DNA from: Methanoregulaceae archaeon
Lineage (GTDB): Bacteria; Armatimonadota; Fimbriimonadia; Fimbriimonadales; Fimbriimonadaceae
Assembly: GCA_020850325.1 (NCBI GenBank)
Contig: JADZEW010000023.1
Location: 1 to 53,826 of the forward strand
Reading direction: 5' to 3'
DNA length: 53,826 bases
Shown here: positions 46,755-53,826 of the stretch, one piece after another
Numbering within the stretch: the stretch's first letter is position 1
Layout of the letters: each line of letters starts with the position of its first letter
Notes under the pieces: generated by a model
Told to the model about the DNA's origin: nothing
Seen by the model: the letters and a program-made list of their open reading frames with translations, nothing else
The model's database searches: none
Translations under genes and position numbers: made by a program

Positions 46755-47300
46755 ATGATGTACGCAACCATCTGGCAGCGAATTGCGGCGTTCATCATCG
46801 ATACGCTCGTCTTCTTGCCCTTGTTGCCGCTTATGTTCGTTGTGCATTCACGCGCGGGATTACTCTCCGTCAGTGTTGTAAGCGCGCTCGCGTACTTCGC
46901 CTATCAGGTCGGTCTTCATGCGCTCTACGGCCAAACGCTCGGCAAGCGGGTGATGCGCATTCGGGTGATCCGGATTGACGGTGTGAAGATTGGTTGGCGG
47001 GACGCGTTCCTCCGCTCGTCGGTCAAACTGGGCATCCAGGTGGTAAGTTCGATCGGGTTCGCGATGATGTTGTTTGCGATTCCCGCGTCGACGTTTCCGT
47101 TCGCGTCGATTGACGATCGAGTCGAAAACTACAAGCGATTTGGCCCCGAGTGGCGCACTCTATGGGACTATGTGTCATACGGCTGGGAGATCATCAACGC
47201 CCTCACCTTCTTCACCAACGCGCAAGGCCGAGTACTCCACGATATGATCGCGGGGACGGTCGTCGTCAAGGTCATCGATCCCGGAGCGACAGAGCAGTGA
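46755..47300 (+). CDS. RDD-family membrane protein
   Basis: A 181-residue integral membrane protein. The family pattern is clear: WQRIAAFIIDTLVFLPLLPL (Arg and Asp of the first helix), LYGQTLGKRVMRIRVIRIDG after the second helix, and QGRVLHDMIAGTVVV near the end (Asp in HDMIAGT). Some RDD proteins act in ion or proton antiport, but the role of most is unknown. It is on the opposite strand to its neighbours and separates the kdsA tail copy from the broken permease. TAACTT lies 5 bases before the ATG. The gap 46459-46754 shows no other gene. Confidence 0.88.
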   Translation: MMYATIWQRIAAFIIDTLVFLPLLPLMFVVHSRAGLLSVSVVSALAYFAYQVGLHALYGQTLGKRVMRIRVIRIDGVKIGWRDAFLRSSVKLGIQVVSSIGFAMMLFAIPASTFPFASIDDRVENYKRFGPEWRTLWDYVSYGWEIINALTFFTNAQGRVLHDMIAGTVVVKVIDPGATEQ

Positions 47301-47312
47301 GAGGGACGGCGA

Positions 47313-47644
47313 CCCCGAGCTAACGCCTCCGACATAAGGATCCGCAAGCGGATTGCGGAAAAAGGCTTGAAAGGCTGCGCTCGTCATGCCCAGCATCGCT
47401 CCTGCGACGAGGCACGCCAACACCCGCGGAAGTCGGAGCGCCCAGATGATGTGGCTGTTTGTCGAGTCGTCACGCTGGATGAGCTTCCAAAACCTGTCCG
47501 GGGCTGAGTGGAATCGTGCCGAGGCCCATATGCACCAGCGACATGGCGACGACGAAGGCCAGCAGTACCGCGACGGTCGCCCTGCTGGACCAAGGCGAAC
47601 GCGTTGGCCCTTCTGCGCCGGGGGGCGGGATAGCCAACCATCAA
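47313..47644 (-). pseudogene. Truncated, frameshifted FecCD permease remnant
   Basis: On the minus strand the frames cover only the first 100 or so codons of a FecCD permease: a helix VAVLLAFVVAMSLVHMGLG, then GTIPLSPGQVLEA, and after a frame change QRDDSTNSHIIWALRLPRVL, LVAGAMLGMTSAAFQAFFRN and PLADPYVGGVSSG. The frame breaks just before QRDDS. Similarity to the intact permease at 45284 is moderate, suggesting a separate permease rather than a recent copy. It stops 13 bases short of the RDD gene stop codon. Confidence 0.85.
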
Positions 47645-47651
47645 CGTTGTT

Positions 47652-48467
47652 CTAACCCGGTGCCGCCGCGCGGATGCGGGCGATCTGCTCGAACAGCTCT
47701 TCAGCGCGGTCGAGCGGCCACTGGGTCGCGGCGTCGCTCAACGCATGCTCGGGGTCGGGGTGAATCTCGAGAAACAGCGCGTCAACACCGACGGCAACCG
47801 CCGCTCTCGCCAAGGCGGGAATGCTGTCTCGGTTGCCCCCCGAAGAGGTTCCCGCTCCGCCGGGGCGCTGGGCCGAGTGGGTGGCATCGAAGCACACCGG
47901 AACTCCGAAACCGCGCATCACCTCGAGGCCGGGCATGTCCACAACGAGGCTGTTGTAGCCGAACGACGTCCCGCGCTCGGTCAGCATGATGCCCTTGGCG
48001 CCGAACGACTGCAACTTGTCGACAATATTCTTAGCGTCCCACGGGGCTAGGAACTGACCCTTTTTCACGTTCACGGGTCGCCCCGTCTTGGCGCAGGCCT
48101 CGAGCAGATCGCTCTGGCGGCAAAGGAATGCCGGGACCTGCAGGATGTCACACACCTCGGCCACGGGAGCCGCCTGATCGGGAAGGTGGACGTCGGTCGT
48201 CACCCGCAAGCCAAGTCGATTTTTGATCTCGGCCAAGATCGCGAGACCCGCTTCCAACCCTGCGCCGCGCGTCGTGTTCACCGACGTGCGGTTGGCTTTG
48301 TCAAACGAGGCCTTGAACATGTAGCCGAAGCCGTACTTGGCGCAGAGCACCTTCACGCCCTCGGCAACTTCAAAGCAGAGATCGCGCGATTCGGCAAGGC
48401 AGGGTCCGGCGATGATCGCGAGCCGGTCGCCCCCGAACTCGACGTCTCCGGCGCGAAAAGTCGTCAC
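47652..48467 (-). CDS. kdsA: 3-deoxy-8-phosphooctulonate synthase (Kdo8P synthase)
   Basis: Joins arabinose-5-phosphate and phosphoenolpyruvate to make Kdo8P for lipopolysaccharide. I start it at GTG 48467, which overlaps the upstream gene stop as GTGA and gives 271 residues, normal for the family; a longer frame is not supported. Motifs are IIAGPCLAESRDLCF, YMFKASFDKANRTS, RVTTDVHLPDQAAPVAE, FLCRQSDLLEA, VNVKKGQFLAPWDAKNIVDKL, MLTERGTSFGYNSLVVDM and CFDATHSAQRPGG. The Cys in IAGPC marks the metal-dependent class. It is the evidence for an outer membrane in this organism. Confidence 0.95.
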   Translation of the reverse strand: MTTFRAGDVEFGGDRLAIIAGPCLAESRDLCFEVAEGVKVLCAKYGFGYMFKASFDKANRTSVNTTRGAGLEAGLAILAEIKNRLGLRVTTDVHLPDQAAPVAEVCDILQVPAFLCRQSDLLEACAKTGRPVNVKKGQFLAPWDAKNIVDKLQSFGAKGIMLTERGTSFGYNSLVVDMPGLEVMRGFGVPVCFDATHSAQRPGGAGTSSGGNRDSIPALARAAVAVGVDALFLEIHPDPEHALSDAATQWPLDRAEELFEQIARIRAAAPG

Positions 48468-48898
48468 TTCTTGACGACCAACGTGGCCTTGGCCTTGGTA
48501 TCGGCGGGCGGCAGGCAGGTCGAATCGTTGCACTGCTGGTAGTCGACCGTGAACGCCAAGGGATGCGAGCCCACTTTCTTCGGAGCGACAAACTCGAACA
48601 AGATCGTCACAGTGCCTTCGTACACCGCGGTCGGCGTGCCGCCGAAGTCCTTCATGACGCCCTTCGGGTAGGTCACCTTCGTGAGCTTATAGCCCTTGGT
48701 GTCCAGCTTCAGTGTCACCGGGTTCTGGTAAGGATCGGATGGCGGATTCTGGTAGCCATGCCAGCCATCGACGAAGGTCACATGGGCTTTCGCCTTGACC
48801 ACCGCACCGGGCTTGACCATCTTCGGGAGTTCGATCTTGAACTCGGCCGGCTCTTGGACGGCCATTACAGCGAGTGCGAGGAGTGTCGTCATGTTCAT
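48464..48898 (-). CDS. Exported DsbD-alpha-like domain protein (disulfide corrector N-domain)
   Basis: A 144-residue protein with a short N-terminal hydrophobic segment (MTTLLALAVMAV) likely to act as a signal peptide. It matches the N-terminal domain of DsbD: FVDGWHGYQNPPSDPYQN, then FEFVAPKKVGSHPLAFTVDYQQCNDSTCLPPADT, in which the two Cys of QCNDSTC are the redox pair. The membrane core and thioredoxin domain of DsbD are absent, so it is a stand-alone electron acceptor or fragment-like module. Its TGA overlaps the GTG of kdsA. Confidence 0.82.
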   Translation of the reverse strand: MNMTTLLALAVMAVQEPAEFKIELPKMVKPGAVVKAKAHVTFVDGWHGYQNPPSDPYQNPVTLKLDTKGYKLTKVTYPKGVMKDFGGTPTAVYEGTVTILFEFVAPKKVGSHPLAFTVDYQQCNDSTCLPPADTKAKATLVVKK

Positions 48899-49063
48899 CT
48901 AACCGTTCTGAGCAGCGTCCATGCGCCAATCGAGACATAGACAGGCATCTTGGCGGGCGTACCAGCCGGAGTTTACTCTGACTCATTTTGACGTCAACGA
49001 GTCCATGGCTGTTTCATGTCCCATGCCTCAAGAACATCCTGCTCATTTCGGAGGATCTCATGA

Positions 49064-49080
49064 TATCCTGTACCTACAGG
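49064..49080 (+). promoter_or_regulatory. Candidate promoter of the pseudopilin gene with inverted repeat
   Basis: TATCCT at 49064-49069 is a plausible -10 element. CCTGTACCTACAGG (49067-49080) is a perfect 6-base inverted repeat overlapping it, at the likely start of transcription. It could be an operator or a 5' hairpin. The rest of 48899-49144 shows no gene. Confidence 0.35.
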
Positions 49081-49144
49081 AATGACGCCGGAGCTCGTCC
49101 GAAGGCAGACCGTCGGAAACACTCAGTGTCGGCAAGGAGAACAA

Positions 49145-49723
49145 GTGAACAAGTCGAGAGCAATCACGCTCGTTGAGATTCTCGTCGTGACGGCAATCGT
49201 GGGGACGCTACTGGCGATTCTGGTTTTCGCTCTTCGCCCATCGAAGGAGCGCGGGTTGGAAGCCCACGTCCGTGCCGAACTCCAGCAGTTGTGCACCGCA
49301 ATCAACCTGTATATGGAGGACCACGACGATGGGTATCCCATCTCGTTGCGGGCTGTGAAGGCACAGTTTCCCGAAGCACCCATCGAGCCAACCCGCGTCA
49401 AGGAGCGACTTCCTGGTTGTGGTTCAGGAAACCTGAATTACAACTACATGAGGAACATCGGTTTCCTCAGAGGTGAAGCTCGCTACCCTGCGAAGTACCC
49501 GTTTGACATCAAGGTGGATCCGATCGTCAGTGCCTTCTTCTTCTGCAAGCGAACGGGGGTCATGAAAGAGTGGTTCGCCTTAGACGGCGAGGGGAATCCG
49601 GTCCGCCAAGTCGGCGAGGAAGTCCTCGATCTGGGGGTTCGCCTCGACGGCTATGTCGGGTGGTTCGACACGAATACCGCCTTGTGGTCGCAAGAGTTTG
49701 CGCTCAAGGCCCACCGTCTCTGA
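49145..49723 (+). CDS. Type IV pilin-like/pseudopilin protein
   Basis: A 192-residue protein started at GTG 49145, which has AAGGAGA just upstream. The N-terminus is a prepilin: NKSRAITLVEILVVTAIVGTLLAILVF, with the conserved Glu five residues into the hydrophobic helix. The cleavage site, usually after Gly, is here after Ala (RA-ITLVE). LCTAINLYMEDHDDGYPIS is the usual next segment of a type II secretion or minor pilin in this group. The C-terminal domain has two Cys and is otherwise unassigned. It sits alone, so its assembly machinery is elsewhere. Confidence 0.85.
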   Translation: MNKSRAITLVEILVVTAIVGTLLAILVFALRPSKERGLEAHVRAELQQLCTAINLYMEDHDDGYPISLRAVKAQFPEAPIEPTRVKERLPGCGSGNLNYNYMRNIGFLRGEARYPAKYPFDIKVDPIVSAFFFCKRTGVMKEWFALDGEGNPVRQVGEEVLDLGVRLDGYVGWFDTNTALWSQEFALKAHRL

Positions 49724-49737
49724 GACCTAAGCTTCGG

Positions 49738-49862
49738 TCACCGGGACCACCCCACCTGTTCGCGCAAGCGCGAACTTCCTCCCCTGCAAGTGGAGGATCC
49801 GAACCTTCCCTTTGCAGGGGAAGGACTGTGGGCGCCAGCGAACAGGGATGGGGTGAATCCGC
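49738..49862. repeat. Dispersed repeat of family C
   Basis: Contains CACCCCACCTGTTCGCGCAAGC, GCGAACTTCCTCCCCTGCAAG, CCTTCCCTTTGCAGGGGAAGG and GAACAGGGATGGGGTG. The same blocks make up 53408-53710 and, in reverse, 120-395. It lies between convergent genes (pseudopilin and sdhB). The rest of 49863-49916 shows nothing. Confidence 0.8.
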
Positions 49863-49916
49863 GCGCTCATGTCTTCGCTATCGATCAGCGCAATCTCGAA
49901 CTGAGGTGGGTGCTTC

Positions 49917-50696
49917 CTAGACTAATCCCACCCACTTCTTCAAGCGGTACATCGTCGTATCGCGGTTGATCTGAGCGATCGCCTGGGTAAGCGGCACGCC
50001 CTTGGGGCACACCTTCACGCAGTTCTGGGCGTTGCCGCAGCCCGTGATGCCTTCCTCAGATGAGAGGTATTCCAGCCGCTCGTTCTCCATCGTTTTGCCG
50101 ATGGGATGGAGGTTGAACAGCAGCGCCTGAGCGACCGCGGCCGGGCCAACGAACTCGGACTTGTCATTCACCTGCGGGCACGCCTCTTGGCAGCAGCCGC
50201 AGGTCATACAGCGAGACAGCGCATAGCGCATCTGCCGAATCTGGTCGTCCTGCGGGGGTGCCATGCCAAGGTCGTACGAGCCATCGATCGGCACCCAGCC
50301 CTTGATCTTCTTCAGATTCTCGAACATCTTCGAGCGGTCGACGATCAGATCCCGAACCAGCGGAAACTTGGTCATCGGCTCGAGGGTGACTTCGAACACA
50401 TCGCCGTTCGGCTGGCCGACGTCTTCGATCAACGCGGTACATGCCTGGCGGATCATGCCGTTCACGTTCATCGTGCACGAGCCGCACACTTCTTCGAGGC
50501 ACGCCGCTTCCCACGCCGGCGGCTTCGTGGGTTTCCCATCGACCGTCCGCGGATCCTTGCGGATCTCCATCAGGGCCGAGATCACGTTCAGCTTCTCGCG
50601 GAACGGAATCTCGAACGTCTCCCACGTGACCGGCGCATCCTTCGCGGCCTGTCGGCGAATCCGCAGGCGGATCTTCGTGAACGTTGACATGCTCAC
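49917..50696 (-). CDS. sdhB: Succinate dehydrogenase/fumarate reductase iron-sulfur subunit
   Basis: Electron-transfer subunit of complex II, about 257-259 residues (start GTG 50696 or ATG 50690). The 2Fe-2S plant-type ferredoxin domain has CLEEVCGSCTMNVNG (about 64-78), and the C-terminal domain has CMTCGCCQEACPQ and CVKVCPKGVPLTQ for the 4Fe-4S and 3Fe-4S clusters. It resembles the B. subtilis-type SdhB. Normally sdhA and sdhC flank it, but neither is present in this window: the gene upstream is a DUF4139 protein and downstream is a repeat. It may be transcribed with the upstream gene, 35 bases away. Confidence 0.95.
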   Translation of the reverse strand: MSMSTFTKIRLRIRRQAAKDAPVTWETFEIPFREKLNVISALMEIRKDPRTVDGKPTKPPAWEAACLEEVCGSCTMNVNGMIRQACTALIEDVGQPNGDVFEVTLEPMTKFPLVRDLIVDRSKMFENLKKIKGWVPIDGSYDLGMAPPQDDQIRQMRYALSRCMTCGCCQEACPQVNDKSEFVGPAAVAQALLFNLHPIGKTMENERLEYLSSEEGITGCGNAQNCVKVCPKGVPLTQAIAQINRDTTMYRLKKWVGLV

Positions 50697-50731
50697 CTGA
50701 GTTTACGTGTTTTCGGGTCTGGTTTGCGTCC

Positions 50732-52156
50732 TCACCACTTCGTATTCACCGTGTAGGTGATGGTCTTGGTCTCGCCCGCCTTGAGGTCCACCTTGAACTC
50801 GATCGTGTTGGCGTCAAGCTTGGTGAATGGCATCGATTCGGAGCTGATCTTCCAGTCGCTCCAGTGGCGCTCCATCACGTGGACCGTCTCGGGCACGTCC
50901 TTGCGGTTGCGCACCTCGATCGAGAACGACTCCTCGGTTTGGTTGGCGGCGATGCGCCTGAAGTTCGTTCGCGTACGCGTGGCGCGGACGTCGAAGCTGC
51001 GGCCGACGGTCAAGCTGATTCTCTCATCCTTCGGCGTGTGGTCGATGTTGTCTTCGCCGAGCATTTGCACACTGCCGCTCTTGTCGCGTTGATACACCTT
51101 GACCGTGCCCTTCGGCAGCGGCATACCGAGCTTGTTTGCTTCGGAGTTGACGAACTCCACCTTGACCAGAGGCTTCACGTCACCCACGCCGACTGCGCCT
51201 TCTTGGGGATACCAGCCCCGGTAGGGTGCCATCGAGTCAACGATCAGCTTCTTGGTGTACTTGAGCCCGCTCGCATCCAGCAACGAGAGCTGCTTGATCT
51301 CCCGGTCGCGGATCGTGGCCGGGCGCTGGAGCGTGTACAGGTGGTACTCGAAGAGCGACTCCTCTTGAAATCCGCCGCCGCCGGCTGCACCGGCTCCGCG
51401 AGCCTTCATCATATCCGTCATCACTTCGGGTCGCGCGCGCTCGACATCGCCGGCCAGCAGCTTGAGCTTCGCGTCCTTGTACGTGGCTCCGCTGTTATTC
51501 GTCATCGTCACCCACCCGCGAAGGTCCGCGGTGCTGATGCCGTCCAGCTGGAGCACGTAGTCGGCCTTCCAACTGATGCCCTGGGTGAGATAACTGAGTT
51601 CGATCGGAACCGTTCCGGCCGCGGCGGCCTGAAGTTCCCAGAGAAGCGTCGGCTTGGAGATCAGTCCTTCAGGGAGCGACGTGACTTCGATTTCGCCGCT
51701 GGGGTTGAGCAAGATTCGCCCCTCGGCGGTGCGGATCACCATGCCGTTGTACGTCTGATTCTGGCCGCCGTTCGCGTTGCCCACGATCGCGGTGGGCGAG
51801 GAGAGCAGGGTTCCGACGACCACCTCACGTTGTCCGTTCGGCAACACACGGTGGAAGCGGACTTCCTTGCCTACCGCCTTGTTGAGAATCGCTTGAACGC
51901 TGATCAGGTCGTATTGGTAGTTCTGCTCGAGCACTTCGAACGCGTCGGCGCGGCCGAGCGAACGGATCGCCACCGAGTTGGTCTCGATCATCGCGGCAAC
52001 ATCCTCGACGGCGACTGACTGACGGCCGACCCGCAGCGACAGAGACCGGAGTTCTTTGACGAGGCCAAAGCCTTGGTTGTAAACGGTGACTTCGGGACCA
52101 TTGCCCGACGCAACGGCTTGGGCCAAGGCAGCAAAAACGAGTGAAGTGAGCATCAT
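50732..52156 (-). CDS. Exported DUF4139 domain protein
   Basis: A 474-residue protein from the ATG at 52156, with signal peptide MMLTSLVFAALAQAVAS; a longer frame to 52195 is not needed. It matches DUF4139-type mucoidy-inhibitor-like proteins: EVTVYNQGFGLVKELRSLSL at the start, ELSYLTQGISWKADYVLQLD in the middle and FSIEVRNRKDVPETVHVMER followed by LKAGETKTITYTVNTKW at the end. These are beta-rich proteins of unknown function, probably periplasmic. A Gly-rich loop (GAGAAGGGGF) is present. Gene order with sdhB looks incidental. Confidence 0.85.
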   Translation of the reverse strand: MMLTSLVFAALAQAVASGNGPEVTVYNQGFGLVKELRSLSLRVGRQSVAVEDVAAMIETNSVAIRSLGRADAFEVLEQNYQYDLISVQAILNKAVGKEVRFHRVLPNGQREVVVGTLLSSPTAIVGNANGGQNQTYNGMVIRTAEGRILLNPSGEIEVTSLPEGLISKPTLLWELQAAAAGTVPIELSYLTQGISWKADYVLQLDGISTADLRGWVTMTNNSGATYKDAKLKLLAGDVERARPEVMTDMMKARGAGAAGGGGFQEESLFEYHLYTLQRPATIRDREIKQLSLLDASGLKYTKKLIVDSMAPYRGWYPQEGAVGVGDVKPLVKVEFVNSEANKLGMPLPKGTVKVYQRDKSGSVQMLGEDNIDHTPKDERISLTVGRSFDVRATRTRTNFRRIAANQTEESFSIEVRNRKDVPETVHVMERHWSDWKISSESMPFTKLDANTIEFKVDLKAGETKTITYTVNTKW

Positions 52157-52223
52157 GCTCTTAGGACGTTGGGGCGGCGCAATCGAAACGCGCATTCCGA
52201 ATCGTGCGTCACACTAATCAATC

Positions 52224-53021
52224 ATGCTCGGACTTGCCTCGGCTCTTGCCCTCCTTTCGTTCGCGCCCGCCGAACCCATCACGTACCGGCTTCCTGAGAA
52301 CCCGCTGCAATACCAAGTGCAGGTCGAGTTCGACGGCTTTGTGCCCGTGCTCGGCGGCCAAGAGGGCGTGTTCGACGTGAAGATCGGCATGGTGGTGAAG
52401 AGTCTCAGCCCCGACGAGGAAAGGAATCCGCGTGCGGAGAGCGATCTCACCGAGTTGGAGGTCAAGTTCAACGGAGCGCCGCTTCCCTTCACCGTGGACA
52501 ACGTTCGGCCTTTCTTCCCGAAGAACGTTCTCTCGCACACCCCGCAAGGCAAGATCGTTAAGACGGACGCGCCCGACGTCTCGCTGCCGATCCGCCTGCC
52601 AGGGTTGGATGCGAAGCGATTCCCAGATATCACGTACTTGCCGATCGAGTTTCCGGAGGGGCCGCTCGAACCTGAGAAGTCGTTCAGCTTCGACAAGAAG
52701 TTCGGCGACAGCAAGGTCAGCTACACGGTTACGCTGAAGCGGCAGGAGGGCGAAACGCTCTTCTTGACTCTGAAGCTGAACCAGACTTACGAGACCTTGG
52801 AAGACGAAGCGAAAAACGTGGTGACCAAGCCCGAAGACGCGTTCGCGAAAGTCACGACGACCGTGACCGGGGAGGGCGAAGTTCAGTTCGACGTCAAGCA
52901 GGGCGTGGTGGTGAAGTCGAAGGTCGTTGCGGACGCGGTGAGCCAGGTGGTCGAGATTGGCAGCGAGGCAAAATCCGAGCGGAAGCTGAAGACGACGGTG
53001 ACGGTCTCGCTGAAGCCGTGA
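52224..53021 (+). CDS. Secreted beta-rich hypothetical protein
   Basis: A 265-residue protein with a short signal peptide (LGLASALALLSFAPA). The mature part is beta-rich and acidic, with repeated strand-turn patterns (YQVQVEFDGFVPVLGGQEGV, KVSYTVTLKRQEGETLF, EVQFDVKQGVVVKSKV). It resembles exported proteins of the DUF6263 sort in overall style, as does the product at 25482, but I cannot confirm homology. It is divergent from the DUF4139 gene and followed after 4 bases by a small membrane protein gene. Confidence 0.72.
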   Translation: MLGLASALALLSFAPAEPITYRLPENPLQYQVQVEFDGFVPVLGGQEGVFDVKIGMVVKSLSPDEERNPRAESDLTELEVKFNGAPLPFTVDNVRPFFPKNVLSHTPQGKIVKTDAPDVSLPIRLPGLDAKRFPDITYLPIEFPEGPLEPEKSFSFDKKFGDSKVSYTVTLKRQEGETLFLTLKLNQTYETLEDEAKNVVTKPEDAFAKVTTTVTGEGEVQFDVKQGVVVKSKVVADAVSQVVEIGSEAKSERKLKTTVTVSLKP

Positions 53022-53025
53022 GTTG

Positions 53026-53406
53026 ATGGAGACTTGGGCCGGCCGACGGATCCGCCGCATCTTCCTCGTGCTCACGGCGATGAAGTTCGCCATCCTGCTC
53101 TATAGTCTCATTTCGCCGTCATGGGCCAGAGTCCAGCTATCTCCGGGAGAGATCGGGGTAGTCCTTCTGTGGACGGTCGGTTCGGCGGTTCTCACTCTCG
53201 GAGTTCCGGCCCTGGTCGTTCTCGGCCCGTTTCGGCGCGTGCCTTGGCTCATTTGGCTCGTGCTGTACGAGGCGTGCATCGGTGTTTGGGGGCTGCTGAC
53301 TTGGCCCCAGCTCTACTTTCGAACCCCACTTTCGGTCGTCGACTTTGGGCTTTCCATCGCGCTCGTTTTCTATGCGTTTGCGTGGGTTAGGTTGCCGAAA
53401 GACTAG
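53026..53406 (+). CDS. Small integral membrane protein, unknown
   Basis: A 126-residue protein with four hydrophobic helices: RIFLVLTAMKFAILLYSLI, IGVVLLWTVGSAVLTLGVPALVV, WLIWLVLYEACIGVWGLLTW and VVDFGLSIALVFYAFAWV. No family is recognised. The start is the ATG at 53026 or a TTG one codon earlier, just after the stop of the secreted protein gene, so the two are almost certainly cotranscribed. Confidence 0.68.
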   Translation: METWAGRRIRRIFLVLTAMKFAILLYSLISPSWARVQLSPGEIGVVLLWTVGSAVLTLGVPALVVLGPFRRVPWLIWLVLYEACIGVWGLLTWPQLYFRTPLSVVDFGLSIALVFYAFAWVRLPKD

Positions 53407-53407
53407 G

Positions 53408-53710
53408 CGAGTCCCACCTCTTTTCGCAAACGCAAAGGTCCTTCCTCGGCAAGGGGAGGATGATCCTACCTTCCTCTTGCCGGGGAAGGCCCGTGAGCGA
53501 AGCGAACAGGGATGGGGTTACGGCGAGCCACGTATCTCCACCCCACCTCTTCGCGCAAGCGCGAAGGTCCTCCCCTGCAAGGGGAGGATGTTCCTTCCTT
53601 CCCCTAGCAGGGGAAGGCTGTGAGCGAAGCGAACAGGGATGGGGTGGCCAAGAGCCACAGCTATGCACCCCACCTCTTCGCGCCGGAGCGCGAAGGTCCT
53701 CCCCTGCAAG
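53408..53710. repeat. Three tandem-like copies of dispersed family C
   Basis: Units start with CCCACCTCTTCGCGCAAGCG or a variant, continue GAAGGTCCTCCCCTGCAAGG and end with GAAGCGAACAGGGATGGGGT. They recur near 53410, 53538 and 53665. The last copy is cut after CCCCTGCAAG at 53710, near the transposase fragment, which suggests that an insertion interrupted it. Confidence 0.8.
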
Positions 53711-53726
53711 ATAGCGTAAGAGGAAG

Positions 53727-53826
53727 TCAAGCGCTCAGTTCGATGTTCTTCTCCCAAGGGGTGTTTCTCTGCACGACGGCGATGGCTCTTCGTGCGAGTT
53801 TGTGCATCACGGCGCAGATGATGGTG
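53727..53826 (-). mobile_element. C-terminal fragment of an IS110-like transposase (runs off the window)
   Basis: On the minus strand the last 32 codons before a TGA read TIICAVMHKLARRAIAVVQR, then NTPWEKNIELSA. AVMHKLARRA is the typical C-terminal helix of IS110/IS116/IS902 transposases (DEDD recombinases). The body of the gene lies beyond the right end. IS110 elements lack terminal inverted repeats, so the element end cannot be fixed; the break in the repeat at 53710 is the likely boundary. Confidence 0.6.

Noticed and set aside
46576-46758. Small plus-strand frame before the RDD gene
   Set aside because: No recognisable protein features; it overlaps the RDD start and crosses a recombination junction.

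Overview
This window looks like chromosomal DNA from a GC-rich, diderm, environmental bacterium. A KdsA-type Kdo8P synthase implies lipopolysaccharide. There are many signal peptides and lipoproteins, a PEP-CTERM protein, a pseudopilin, a class II (B12-dependent) ribonucleotide reductase, ThyX and an ImuB/DnaE2 mutasome. I infer Armatimonadota (Fimbriimonadia-like) from this gene style, but no 16S rRNA is present, so the placement is a guess. Genes are tightly packed and often overlap by 1-4 bases. Many transcripts look leaderless, with a TANNNT -10 hexamer only 5-12 bases before the start codon.

Layout. 1-395: dispersed repeats. 396-8588: sigma factor, cysteine desulfurase with an acidic partner, TMEM175-like channel, two glycosyltransferases, HEAT-repeat protein. 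8585-10883: ThyX, an unknown protein and a GIN-domain lipoprotein. 10890-14400: an accessory, repeat-rich island with a DUF559 nuclease, a truncated gene, an AT-richer orphan gene with a PD-(D/E)XK-like nuclease signature, a displaced remnant of the nrdJ 3' end, and a DUF2314 lipoprotein. 14405-18163: nrdJ, whose coding sequence has absorbed three unrelated dispersed repeats in frame. 18389-31889: aldo/keto reductase, Mpg glycosylase, phosphodiesterase, two ABC sugar permeases, PEP-CTERM protein, small membrane proteins, tricorn-like protease, alpha-L-fucosidase. 32075-36816: a compact imuB-dnaE2 operon with a palindrome at its promoter. 36860-40566: degenerate DapA homologue, a CAT-anticodon tRNA, and an operon of ExoIII, amidase and GHL10 hydrolase. 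40674-45190: secreted proteins. 45284-48898: a rearranged kdsA/FecCD locus where a broken permease copy and a kdsA tail flank an RDD-family gene. 49145-53406: pseudopilin, SdhB, DUF4139 protein and two small genes. 53408-53826: dispersed repeats and the C-terminus of an IS110-like transposase.

The most notable features are the island downstream of nrdJ with its candidate nuclease, two separate loci (nrdJ and kdsA) where a diverged or displaced copy of a gene's 3' end sits beyond a small cargo gene, in-frame repeat capture inside nrdJ, and a candidate SOS operator at imuB-dnaE2. All functional calls come from reading motifs by eye; no database search was run.
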